Positions 33,546 through 42,500 of a stretch of DNA of 64,000 nucleotides are shown here, in pieces. The stretch is from IDS-8 sp035304345. Lineage in GTDB: Bacteria; Pseudomonadota; Gammaproteobacteria; Steroidobacterales; Woeseiaceae. The position numbers and the translations under genes were made by a program. Where the stretch lies: positions 62,001 to 126,000 of the forward strand of contig DATGQE010000022.1 of the NCBI GenBank assembly GCA_035304345.1, written 5' to 3'. Position 1 is the stretch's first letter. Each line of letters opens with the position of its first letter. Below the pieces are notes generated by a model that had not been told where the DNA came from, did not search any database, and saw nothing but the letters and a program-made list of their open reading frames with translations.

Positions 33546-34412
33546 ATGCAAGGTGCTGGGAAACCGTCCGTGTACATCGCGCATTTCCACTCCCGCGGCT
33601 GGCGGCTGCGCCATTTTCTCGTGACCGCCGTCGCCCTGTCGCTGCTGCCCGGCTGCCACGGCGAATCGGGAACCCCGGGGAGCGACGAGGGGCCGTTCCC
33701 GGGGATGCCCGCGTTGCGGCTGGACTGTACGACCGTGAGCCCCGGGCCGGACGACCCGGCGACGGTGGACACCGGCGCGACGCCGCGGGCCGACGCCGAT
33801 GCCGAGATCCTGGCGCTGGAGACGAGTGCCGAGTTCGTCGCGCCCGAGCCTCTGTACCAGCGCATCGCCGCGGAGCTCGCCGGGATCAGGGCGGGTTTCC
33901 CGGAGCTGGCATCGATCGGGGTGTTCCCGTGCCACCCGGCCGACAGCGTCCTCCTGATGTTCACGAACGAGGGCCTTGCGCAGGTGCAGGACGGCACCTA
34001 CACGGCGTGGGACGACCTGAACGCCAACCTCCGTCTGCGCTCGGTGCAGGTGTTCCCGAGGGCACAGCCGCCGTCGCCGGTGGCGCTGCACTTCGAGGGC
34101 CGCTACAACGTGAACAGGCTGGCCGAGGCGTACGCCGGATTGCCGGAGGTGGACTCCGCGGTGCCGAACGGCTTCGTGGGTGACGGCAGCGACATCTGTC
34201 TCGCGCGCCGCGGGCCGCAGCACTTCTATATTTTCCGCGAAGCGCACGGCGACTGCCCGTCCGGTTGCATCGGCGAATTCTTCACCGCGGTGTCGGTGGA
34301 TGGCGACGGTAACGTGACGAAGATCGGCGAATGGGACGGTGCGGGCAGCGCTCCCGGGTGGTTCGAGGAAGCGCTCGACTGCCGCGAATTCCTCGCCGGC
34401 AACACGCCCTGA
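33546..34412 (+). CDS. Uncharacterised lipoprotein
   Basis: This 288-residue protein has a signal sequence and lipobox LLPGCHG at about residues 34-40, after a longer than usual N-terminal region (FHSRGWRLRHFLVTAVAL is the hydrophobic part). AAGGAG lies 9 nt before the ATG. The mature protein is mixed alpha/beta with five or so cysteines, including CPSGC near the C-terminus. I do not recognise a family. It is divergent from the MipA-like operon and could share its regulation, which is inference from position only. Confidence 0.7.
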   Translation: MQGAGKPSVYIAHFHSRGWRLRHFLVTAVALSLLPGCHGESGTPGSDEGPFPGMPALRLDCTTVSPGPDDPATVDTGATPRADADAEILALETSAEFVAPEPLYQRIAAELAGIRAGFPELASIGVFPCHPADSVLLMFTNEGLAQVQDGTYTAWDDLNANLRLRSVQVFPRAQPPSPVALHFEGRYNVNRLAEAYAGLPEVDSAVPNGFVGDGSDICLARRGPQHFYIFREAHGDCPSGCIGEFFTAVSVDGDGNVTKIGEWDGAGSAPGWFEEALDCREFLAGNTP

Positions 34413-34431
34413 GCACGCTGCAAAACGCGCC

Positions 34432-34459
34432 TTGACAGTCCCCGCGCGCGCGGTATAAC
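34432..34459 (+). promoter_or_regulatory. Near-consensus sigma70 promoter for the small membrane protein
   Basis: TTGACA (34432-34437) and TATAAC (34454-34459) are separated by 16 bp. The -35 is perfect and the -10 differs at one base, the best housekeeping promoter I found in the window. Transcription would start near 34466, giving a leader of about 67 nt before the ATG at 34533. The promoter begins only 20 bp after the upstream lipoprotein stop. Confidence 0.75.
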
Positions 34460-34469
34460 AGCCGTGCTG

Positions 34470-34503
34470 CCGCCGCTTGGCGGCCCGTGGCCGGGGGGCC
34501 ACG
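34470..34503 (+). promoter_or_regulatory. Two tandem hairpins in the 5' leader of the small membrane protein
   Basis: CCGCC(GCTT)GGCGG at 34470-34483 and CGTGGCC(GGGG)GGCCACG at 34486-34503 are compact stem-loops in the predicted leader. They may stabilise the mRNA or respond to temperature or ligand. They match no riboswitch that I recognise. The start codon and its weak TGGGGA ribosome site lie downstream of both. Confidence 0.5.
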
Positions 34504-34532
34504 ACATCATCGCTTGGGGACATCACATCACA

Positions 34533-34760
34533 ATGTTCAATCTCTCAAACGTCACCGTCAGGTCGCTCGTGTTCGTGTTCTGTGTTTCGCTCGGCCTGTC
34601 CGTCTCGTCGCTGCAGGGCGTATCGACTCTCGAAATCGCGCAGACCGCGCTCATCGCGAGCGCGCTTTTCTTAGGCTTCCTCATCGGTGAGGCCGCGATG
34701 GGCAAGCTCCAGAAGCGTGCCCTCGCGAGGCGGCGCAACGAGACCCGCAAGCGCGACTGA
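34533..34760 (+). CDS. Small membrane protein of 75 residues
   Basis: This small protein has two hydrophobic segments, about residues 10-28 and 36-56, and a strongly basic tail (KRALARRRNETRKRD) that should lie in the cytoplasm. The frame is supported by the near-consensus promoter and structured leader directly upstream, and by codon use like its neighbours. No known family is evident. The strong promoter suggests abundant or constitutive expression. The ribosome site is weak, so translation may be controlled. Confidence 0.65.
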   Translation: MFNLSNVTVRSLVFVFCVSLGLSVSSLQGVSTLEIAQTALIASALFLGFLIGEAAMGKLQKRALARRRNETRKRD

Positions 34761-34981
34761 CCGCACGCCTCGTCGCTTGCGCGCCGGCCTGCGGCGCAGC
34801 GCAGGCTCCCGTCGCGGCCGCCTGCGGAGCGGTTCCCGATCCTCTATCCTTGAGGGTGGACCCTTGGCAGGACCTGTCCGCCTCGCTCCGGCAGGCTGTT
34901 TTTCAACGGCTTGCCGGGGTCGGAGGAGGATCTCGACGGAGAACCCGCGATGCCACGCAACGTCCCGTGGAGGCAAACGCC

Positions 34982-35518
34982 TTGAGCAAGGCCTTCACGA
35001 AAGAGGAGCCCGGCGACGATCCGGTCATCGTGCCGGAACGGCCGCCGCTGCCGCCCGGTGTGCCCAATTACGTGACCGAACGCGGCAAGGCCCTGCTCGA
35101 GGAGGAGCACCGGCGCCTGACGGAAGAGCGTGCGCGGCTGAAGGCGCAGGCACCCGGCGACCGCGAGGAGGAGCACAACAAGGCGCTCGCGGTCGTCAAC
35201 CGGCGACTCGCCGAGCTCGCCGAGCGGATCGCCACCGCGCGCGTCGTGCAGCCTCCCGAGAACCCGGACGCGGTCGTGCGTTTCGGCGCGACCGTGACCC
35301 TGCGCCGCCGCAAGCCCGGCGGAGAGGAGGAGACCCGGCGCATCACGCTGGTCGGCGTCGACGAGGCGGGTGAGAGCCCGGAGCTCGTGTCGTTCACGGC
35401 ACCGATTGCCCGTGCGCTGCTCGGCCACCGTGCGGGCGAGACCGTGACGTATCCGGCGCACGGCGGGGACGAGGCGCTCGAGATCCTGGAGGTGACCTAC
35501 CCGACGTCTCGCGGGTAG
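34982..35518 (+). CDS. GreA/GreB-family transcription elongation factor with TTG start
   Basis: This 178-residue Gre factor starts SKAFTKEEPGDDP and PLPPGVPNYVTERG, the usual N-terminus of the GreB-like subfamily. A long charged coiled coil (about residues 38-90) follows, which enters the RNA polymerase secondary channel and carries acidic residues at its tip (GDREEE). The C-terminal FKBP-like domain ends in EILEVTYP. TTG at 34982-34984 is preceded by GGAGG at 8 nt, and its product aligns with homologues that start MSKAFTKE, so TTG is the likely true start. ATG 34850 would add 44 arginine-rich residues unlike the family. It should rescue stalled polymerase by stimulating transcript cleavage. 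Confidence 0.88.
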   Translation: MSKAFTKEEPGDDPVIVPERPPLPPGVPNYVTERGKALLEEEHRRLTEERARLKAQAPGDREEEHNKALAVVNRRLAELAERIATARVVQPPENPDAVVRFGATVTLRRRKPGGEEETRRITLVGVDEAGESPELVSFTAPIARALLGHRAGETVTYPAHGGDEALEILEVTYPTSRG

Positions 35519-35545
35519 GACCGACCTGCAGGAATCGCCGCCGGG

Positions 35546-36025
35546 TCAGCGGGAATAGGTGCCGACCAGGCGGTTCATGCCGATGACGTGCGGCTCGATG
35601 CGGTCGAGCAGCTCCCACATGCTGAGGCCGGGCGGGAGGTCGGGCTCGGCATCGAGCGCCATCAGCCAGAAATAGTAATGATGCGTGCCGTGTCCCGGCG
35701 GCGGCATCGGGCCGCCGTAGCGCGTGCGGCCGAAGTTGTTCGTGCCCTCGATGTAGCCCTCGACACCCTCCGGCAGCTCGCTGACCGAAGCGGGAATGCC
35801 GTACAGCACCCAGTGCACGAACCCGTAGGTGCCGGGACCGGCGCTGACGAGCGGCGCGTCGGGATCGTGACAGACGAGCGCGAACGACTTCGTCCCGGCC
35901 GGCGCCTTCGACCAGGAGAGCGGAGGGGAGACGTCCTCGCCTTCGCCGGTGTGCTTCTGCGGGATCTTGCCGTGGTGCGTGAATGCCGAGCTCGTGAGCG
36001 TCATGTCGGAAGGTGCGAAGCCCAT
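35546..36025 (-). CDS. YbhB/YbcL family (PEBP-fold) protein
   Basis: This 159-residue protein has the PEBP fold signatures: DVSPPLSW near residue 32, the DPDAP loop, FVHWVLYGIP, and then YGGPMPPPGHGTHHYYF, the anion-binding pocket. It has no signal peptide, so it is cytoplasmic like E. coli YbhB. The function of bacterial members is unknown. The ATG at 36023-36025 has a very strong GAGGAGGGA ribosome site. It is divergent from the NmrA-like gene and separated from the GreB-like gene by 27 bp in convergent orientation. Confidence 0.92.
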   Translation of the reverse strand: MGFAPSDMTLTSSAFTHHGKIPQKHTGEGEDVSPPLSWSKAPAGTKSFALVCHDPDAPLVSAGPGTYGFVHWVLYGIPASVSELPEGVEGYIEGTNNFGRTRYGGPMPPPGHGTHHYYFWLMALDAEPDLPPGLSMWELLDRIEPHVIGMNRLVGTYSR

Positions 36026-36139
36026 AATCCCTCCTCGCGTAGTCCGGTGTTTCGGTAATCTTAGCAGCGCCTCGCGCAACGGCTCACGCGTGGCGGCAAT
36101 ACCCGGGCGGGACTCCGGCACAAGGGGGAGGGACGGCAC

Positions 36140-37099
36140 GTGACGGACGGGAAAATCATCGCGATCGTCGGCGCCACCGGCGCCCAGGGCGGCGGGCTCG
36201 CGCGCGCCATACTCGCCGATCCGGCCGGCGGCTTCGCGGTGCGGGCACTGACCCGGAACCCGGATTCCGCCGCCGCCCGGGCGCTCGCCGCACAGGGCGC
36301 GGAGGTCGTGCAGGTCGATCTCGACGATGCCGCTTCCGTGCGCCGCGCGTTCCAGGGTGCCTGGGGCGCGTTCTGCGTCACCAACTTCTGGGAGCATTTT
36401 TCCGCCGAGCGCGAGGAAGCGCAGGCGGCGCACATGGCCGGAGCGGCGGCCGACGCGGGGCTCGCGCACGTGGTGTGGTCGACGCTCGAGGACGTCCGGC
36501 GCTTCGTCCCGCTGTCGGATCCCGCGATTCCCACCCTGCAGGGCCGCTACAAGGTGCCGCATTTCGACGGCAAGGGCGCAAGCGACCGGCACTTCACCGA
36601 GCGCGGCGTGCCGACCACGTTCGTGCTGGCCTCCTACTACTGGGACAACCTCGTCCATCTCGGCGCGGGCCCGCAGCGCGGCAAGGATGGAAACCTCGTG
36701 TTCGCCCTGCCGATGGCCGACCGCAGGCTCGCCGGCATCGCCGCGGAGGACATCGGCAAATGCGCCTACGGCGTGCTCCGCCGCGGGCCCGCGCTGGCGG
36801 GCAGGCGCATCGGGCTCGCCGGCGAGCACCTCACGGGCGAGGAGATGGCGGCCGCGCTCGGCCGCGCGCTCGGAGAGCCGGTCGCGTACCGGCCACTTTC
36901 GTACGACGAGTTCCAGGCGCTCGGTTTCCCGGGCGCGGACGACCTCGCCAACATGTTCCGCTTCTTTTGCGCGTTCGAGGAGCCGTTCCTCGGCGCGCGT
37001 CCGGTTCATACGGCGCGCGAGCTGAACCCGGAGCTGCAAAGCTTCGAGGCCTGGCTTGGCACGAACGCGAGCCGCATCCCGATCGCGCCGCGGCGGTAG
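36140..37099 (+). CDS. NmrA-like NAD(P)-binding family protein
   Basis: This 319-residue Rossmann-fold protein has the dinucleotide motif VGATGAQGGGLAR at residues 10-22 and an NmrA-like core (ALTRNPDS, VDLDDAASVRRAF, WSTLEDVRR). The catalytic Tyr-x-x-x-Lys of true short-chain dehydrogenases is not obvious, so it may be a redox sensor or an atypical reductase. GTG 36140-36142 follows a GGGAGGG ribosome site by 6 nt. It is a single gene. A role as a redox-responsive protein is inferred from the family. Confidence 0.85.
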   Translation: MTDGKIIAIVGATGAQGGGLARAILADPAGGFAVRALTRNPDSAAARALAAQGAEVVQVDLDDAASVRRAFQGAWGAFCVTNFWEHFSAEREEAQAAHMAGAAADAGLAHVVWSTLEDVRRFVPLSDPAIPTLQGRYKVPHFDGKGASDRHFTERGVPTTFVLASYYWDNLVHLGAGPQRGKDGNLVFALPMADRRLAGIAAEDIGKCAYGVLRRGPALAGRRIGLAGEHLTGEEMAAALGRALGEPVAYRPLSYDEFQALGFPGADDLANMFRFFCAFEEPFLGARPVHTARELNPELQSFEAWLGTNASRIPIAPRR

Positions 37100-37226
37100 G
37101 GAAGATGTCACGGAAGTTGCCGGGCGGCGGGCGCGCAACGCGCGCATTTGCCGCGCTGCCGGCCGCATGAGCGCCGCTCGCGTGTCTTCACCCGGCGACA
37201 TCCGCAAACCCGTGCGGCGCCCCTGA

Positions 37227-37232
37227 TACAAT
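37227..37232 (+). promoter_or_regulatory. -10 element TACAAT, predicted leaderless start of the M23 peptidase gene
   Basis: TACAAT lies exactly 6 nt before the ATG at 37239. This predicts transcription starting at the start codon and no room for a ribosome site. No clear -35 is visible at the usual spacing. Confidence 0.4.
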
Positions 37233-37238
37233 CGCCGC

Positions 37239-38648
37239 ATGGGGAAGCTGCTCGCCATACTCGTGGTCCTGCTCGTGGCGGCCGGAGCCGCCTGGCATTT
37301 CGCCGGCAAGGCCGATCCGCCCGTCATCGAAATCGTGCAGCCGACGAGCCTGGTCGGCGCGATCGGCGAACTCGACGTGGACATCGCCACCCCGGGCGGA
37401 ACGCTCACCGCCTTCGACGTCGTGTTGCAGCAGGGCGGCGAGCCGCTGCCGCTCGTCGCGCTCGCGGGCCCCGACACCGCGGCCGACCTCGAGCGCAGGG
37501 GCGAGAACCGGCTTCGGTATGCGCGCTCGATCGGCAGGAACGACATACCGTCGCTCCAGGCCGGTCCGCTCACGATCGTCGTCAGCGCCACGCGCCCGGT
37601 GCTCTTCGGGTTGCGCGAGGTGTCGTCGACCGTGACGCGCACCGTGGAAGTGCGCCTCACGCCGCCGGTGATCGGCGTCGCGTCGCGCTTCCACTACGTG
37701 AACCACGGCGGCTCCGAGATGGTCGTGTACCGGGTGCAGCCCGCCGACGTGGAATCGGGCGTGCGCGTCGGCGACCTCGAGTATCCCGGCTACCCGGCCG
37801 CGGGAGCGGGCATCGAGGGGGCCGACCCCGGCCTGCGGGTGGCGTTCTTCGCGCTGCTCTGGGACCAGGACCCGCGGACGACGCCGATCGGGCTTTTCGC
37901 GCGTGACGCGGTCGGCAACGAGGCGCGCGCGAGCTTCGACTACCGGGTGTTCCCGAAGACGTTCCGCCAGAGCCGCATCACGCTCAACGATCGCTTCCTG
38001 CAGAAAGTCGTGCCGGAGATCCTCTACAACTCCCCGCAGTTCACGGTCGAGGATCCGTCGAACCTGCTCGAGTCGTATTTGCGCATCAACGGCGACCTGC
38101 GCCGCATCAACAATGCCACCATCGCCGAGCTCGCCAACGCGACCGTGCCCGAGATCCTGTGGCAGGGCCCGTTCCAGCAGCTCGTGAACACGGCCGTCGA
38201 AGCCGGGTTCGCCGACCAGCGCACCTACGTCTACGAGGGCAGGGAGGTCGACCGGCAGGTGCACCTCGGCTTCGACCTGGCGTCCACGACGAACGCGCCC
38301 GTGCTCGCCGCCAACAGCGGGCGGGTCGTGCACGCCGGCTGGCTCGGCATCTACGGCAACTGCGTGATCCTCGATCACGGGATGGGGCTGCAGTCGCTGT
38401 ACGCGCACCTCTCGCGGATCGACGTCGCGGCGGGCGACGAGGTCGGCAAAGCGCAGCCGCTCGGCCTGTCCGGCGAGAGTGGGCTCGCCGGCGGCGATCA
38501 CCTGCATTTCACGATGCTGCTCGCCGGTCGGGCGGTCACGCCGATCGACTGGTGGAGCCGGCAGTGGGTGGAGGACCGGGTGCTGCGCAAGCTGCGCGAG
38601 GCGAGCCCGGCGCAGGCGGTCCAGCCCGCATCCGCCGGCGGGCGCTAG
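37239..38648 (+). CDS. M23 family metallopeptidase with single N-terminal membrane anchor
   Basis: This 469-residue protein has one N-terminal hydrophobic helix (residues 4-22) and a long beta-rich region. The C-terminal lysostaphin-like domain carries the zinc-site motifs H342-L-G-F-D346, YAHLS (H390) and DHLHF (H421, H423). M23 enzymes of this type cut peptide cross-links of peptidoglycan, so it should act in the periplasm on the cell wall. The middle region (about 30-260) may position or regulate the enzyme. All metal ligands are present, so it is likely active. The DNA glycosylase gene follows after 26 bp. Confidence 0.9.
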   Translation: MGKLLAILVVLLVAAGAAWHFAGKADPPVIEIVQPTSLVGAIGELDVDIATPGGTLTAFDVVLQQGGEPLPLVALAGPDTAADLERRGENRLRYARSIGRNDIPSLQAGPLTIVVSATRPVLFGLREVSSTVTRTVEVRLTPPVIGVASRFHYVNHGGSEMVVYRVQPADVESGVRVGDLEYPGYPAAGAGIEGADPGLRVAFFALLWDQDPRTTPIGLFARDAVGNEARASFDYRVFPKTFRQSRITLNDRFLQKVVPEILYNSPQFTVEDPSNLLESYLRINGDLRRINNATIAELANATVPEILWQGPFQQLVNTAVEAGFADQRTYVYEGREVDRQVHLGFDLASTTNAPVLAANSGRVVHAGWLGIYGNCVILDHGMGLQSLYAHLSRIDVAAGDEVGKAQPLGLSGESGLAGGDHLHFTMLLAGRAVTPIDWWSRQWVEDRVLRKLREASPAQAVQPASAGGR

Positions 38649-38674
38649 CGCCGCCCGGCGGCGAGGGCACCGTC

Positions 38675-39565
38675 ATGCCCGAGCTGCCCGACGTCAGGCT
38701 CTACGTCGAGGCGCTGAAGCCACGACTCGAGGGACGCACCCTCGAGCGCCTGCGCATCGCGAGCCCGTTCGTCCTGCGGAGCACGGAGCCCGCTCCCGCC
38801 GACGTGGAGGGCGCACGCGTGCGCGCCGTGGGCCATCGCGCCAAGCGTATCCATCTCGCGCTCGACGGCGACCTGCACGTGCTCGTGCACCTCATGATCG
38901 CAGGCCGCCTGCATTGGAAGCCGCCTCGCGCCGCGCTGAAGGGGCGCAACCAGCTCGCCGCGTTCGATTTCGAAAACGGCAGCCTCGTGCTGACCGAGGC
39001 CGGCAGCAAGCGCCGCGCCGCGATCCACCTCGCGCGCGGCGCAGCGGGGCTGGCGGCGTTCGATCGCGGCGGCCTCGACCCGCTTGCCGCGTCCACCGAC
39101 GAGTTCCGCGCGCGCCTCTCGAGCGAGAACCACACGCTGAAGCGGGCGCTCACGGACCAACGCCTCGTCGCCGGGATCGGCAACGCCTACTCCGACGAGA
39201 TCCTGTTTGCCGCGCGCCTGTCGCCGTTCAAGCAGACGCGGAGCCTCGACGACGACGAATGGAACAGGCTGCACCGCGCGACCGTGGACGTGCTCGAGCA
39301 CTGGATCGCCCGCCTGCAGGCGGAGACGAGGGACGAGTTCCCGCGCAAGGTCACGGCGTTCCGCGAAGGCATGGCGGTGCACGGACGCTATCGCCGGCCC
39401 TGCCCGGTCTGCGGATCGCCGATCCAGCGCATCGTGTACGCGGAGAACGAAAGCAACTACTGCGCGCGCTGCCAGACCGGCGGCCGGCTGCTCGCCGATC
39501 GCGCCCTCTCGCGACTGTTGCGGGACAACTGGCCGAAGCGGCTGGAGGACCTCGAAGGCGGCTGA
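38675..39565 (+). CDS. Fpg/Nei family DNA glycosylase
   Basis: This 296-residue base-excision repair enzyme starts PELPDVRLY, with catalytic Pro (P2 after Met removal) and E3. The lesion-recognition and helix-two-turn-helix region (LVAGIGNAYSDEILF) contains the conserved Asn. The C-terminal zinc finger has CPVC and CARC (about residues 244-268). It should excise oxidised bases and cut the DNA by beta/delta-elimination. The finger ends differently from classic MutM, and the N-terminus reads PELPD rather than PELPE, so I keep to the family name. It lies 26 bp after the M23 gene with no clear promoter between them. Confidence 0.88.
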   Translation: MPELPDVRLYVEALKPRLEGRTLERLRIASPFVLRSTEPAPADVEGARVRAVGHRAKRIHLALDGDLHVLVHLMIAGRLHWKPPRAALKGRNQLAAFDFENGSLVLTEAGSKRRAAIHLARGAAGLAAFDRGGLDPLAASTDEFRARLSSENHTLKRALTDQRLVAGIGNAYSDEILFAARLSPFKQTRSLDDDEWNRLHRATVDVLEHWIARLQAETRDEFPRKVTAFREGMAVHGRYRRPCPVCGSPIQRIVYAENESNYCARCQTGGRLLADRALSRLLRDNWPKRLEDLEGG

Positions 39566-39582
39566 GACGGCGGTGCGCTCGC

Positions 39583-42500
39583 CTACCGGTCGGGAAGGGG
39601 GATCGTGCGGGCATCGTCGCTGCCGTCGAAGTGGCGAAAACGCTTGACGAAGCTCAGCGAGATGAACTGCGCGTCCTCGGCGAAGTACTCGTATTCGAGC
39701 TGCAGGAACAGGTGCCGCCCGATCGCGAAGCTGCCGCCGACGCCCAAAAACAGCGACGTGCTGTTCTCCTGCCGGAACGCCAGGTCGCCCGCGATGTCGA
39801 GCTCGCTCACGCCGAGCTCGACGTGCCCGGAGACCCGCGGCACGCGCACGCTGCCGATGCCGTAGACGAGCCCGGCGCCGTACGCGCGGTAATCGAGGGT
39901 GCCCACGTTGCCGAGCTTCGTCTCGCCGAGGTCCGCCCAGAAAACCTCGAGCGACAGGTTGGGGCTCACGACCGCGAGATCGAAGCCGCCGAATACCTTG
40001 AAGCCGAAACCCCCGTTGTCCGACACGGAGAACGGGGTGCTGCCGGTGTCCGGCGTGAGCCGGGACATACCGGCGCCGCCGCCGACGAACACGTCCGCCC
40101 TCGCCGGCAACGCGAGGCAGGCGCCCGCGAGCACCGCGAGCGCCGCCGCGCGGCACCGGAGCCGCCACGCGACGAGGCCCGCGAGCAGCAGCAGCCACCA
40201 CGGAGCCGTGGAACCGCTGCCCCGGCCGACGACGACCTCGCCTCGCGGGGTGCCGACGCCGCCCGGGTCCTTGACGAGGCCGTTGGGCCCGTCGGCCGCG
40301 TCGCCGTCGTTCGGCCCGCCGTCCGCGATGGTGAGCTGCACGCACAGGTGACCGGCCGCAAGGCCGGGCTGGTACGCCGCGTCGCCGGGTGGCGGGCACT
40401 CGTTGTCCGCGCCGGGTGCCGAGGCGATCGCGTCGGTGCCGTCCTCGACGAAGTCCTTCCAGCCGGTCCCCGCCGCGAACTTGCGATAGCGGGCGGCGTT
40501 GCCGATCGGGGACGCCTGCGGAATCACCACGCGGACGACGCCGCCGGCTTCGGGCAGGTTCGTGACCTCGAAATCGTAGAGCCCCCCGATGTACTCGTAC
40601 TCGTCCTCGGTCCCGCCCGCCGCCACGATGTCCGCCGGGCTCACGAGCGCTGAATCGGCACGTACCGCGCGCGCGAGGGCACCGAGCCGGAGGCGCGTGC
40701 CGGGCTCGGAGACGATCGGCGCGACGGCTTCCGACGGCAGCTCGTGCGCCGGGCCGCGCCGGCCGTCGCTGCCGTCCGCCGGGTCCGGCACGCCGTCCTG
40801 GTCGCTGTCGGTGAGGGTGGCGGCCGGGGCCTCGGCGAGTACCTCGAACGGGTGGCGCACCACCGACGGGCCGGAGGTGATGCCGCCGACCGTGCGCGTG
40901 ACCGCGAGCACGAGCTCGTAGCTGCCGGGCGGCAGGGTCGCCGGGGCGAACGAGAGCTGCGGGGCATCCTGCGGACCGCTCGTGACCGCCAGCACCGCGG
41001 CGCTCGTGCCGCTCCAGTCGAAGACCAGCCCGGACTGGTGGCCGCCGACGCGCGCCCGGGCGGTCGCCTCGCCGCCGTCGGCCGCGAGCGCGCGCACCGG
41101 GCCGAGCTCCGCCTGCACGAGCTCGGTCCAGGGCACGGGCTGCTCGTGGTGGAAGGGATCCGAGCCCAGCCGGATCTCGTCCGCATCGGTGATGCCGTCC
41201 CCGTCGGTATCGCCGCCGGCGATCGGCTCGCCCCCCGCGCCGAGCAGCGCCAGCACGTGCGCGATCGCGCGCGTCGTGCCGTCGCCGGCATCGTCCCCGG
41301 CACCTCCGGCGACCGGCGAGTTGGCATCGAGCGGATCGAAGCCGAGCGCCATCTCGCGCACGTCCGGCACGCCGTCGCCGTCCCGGTCGGTCGAGGCGCT
41401 CACGTCCATGCCTGCAAGCGCTTCGAGCACGTTGGGGACGCCGTCGCCGTCGCGATCGGGCGCGGCGGACGACAAGGGGTCGAGCCCGAGCACGACCTCG
41501 GCGGCATCGGGATACGCGTCGCGATCGAAGTCGCTCGCCGGTCCGGCGGCGTCGATCCCCCGCTCGGCGAGGAACGCCTGCACCGCGTTCGACACGCCGT
41601 TCCCGTCGTCGTCGCCATCCCCGTTCGCCGTCGGCGAGTCCGCCGACCCGGGGGCGGAGCCGAGCACGAGCTCGAGGCGGTCCGGCAGCCCGTCGCCGTC
41701 GACGTCCCGATGATCGTCGCCGGCCTGCCCGGGGTCGGTGGCGGGCAGCCCGAACGCCGGGTAGGTCACGGCTTCCACGTGATCCGGCGTGCCGCCGCCG
41801 TCCGTGTCCCGGAAGTCGACGGGATCCTCCGGGCTGCTGCCGTCGGCCGACTCGACGGCATCGGGCACGAGGTCGCCGTCCGAGTCGGCGAACGAGCGCT
41901 CGTCCAGCGGGTCGGTGCCGGCCGCCTCCTCGTCGCCGTCGCTCACGCCGTCGCCGTCGGTGTCCGGGTTGCGCGGATCGGTGCCGAGCTCCGCCTCGCG
42001 CCCGTTCGTGAGACCGTCGCCGTCGGGATCGCCCTCCACGCCGCCGCCGTCATCGGCATCGAGGTAATCCGGGACGTCGTCCCCGTCCAGGTCGGTCGGG
42101 TCGGTGGCGGGGTTGCCGTCACCGTCCGCGTTCGCGTCCTCGTCGCGCGTCGGGCGACCGTCGCCGTCGTCGTCGTCATCGAGGTAATCCGGGTCCCCGT
42201 CGCCGTCGGTGTCCTGCCGCGGCGGCCGCTCCGCGTCGGTCGGCACGCCGTCGCCGTCGTCGTCGGCGTCGCGGAAATCGGGCAGGGCATCCCCGTCCGT
42301 GTCGCGGCACGCGGCGAAATCGGGGCACTCCTCGCGATTCGAGAGCCCGTCGCCGTCGTCGTCCCGGGAAGCGTCGTCGTCTACGATCGCGATCGCGGCC
42401 GTGTCGCGGTTGCCCACCGACACCCGCCCGTCGCCGGTGCCGGTCAGCGTGATCTCGACGGTCTCGTCGTTCTCGAGAACGTCGTCGTCCAGCGGCCGCA

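Noticed and set aside
34687..35373. 228-codon + strand frame overlapping the GreB-like gene
   Set aside because: The overlapping frame encodes a recognisable Gre factor with a good ribosome site. This product is Arg/Ala-rich noise.
41100..42370. Short repeats that could suggest a CRISPR array
   Set aside because: The repeats are imperfect, in frame and encode DxDGDG calcium loops. There is no uniform repeat-spacer structure and no cas gene.
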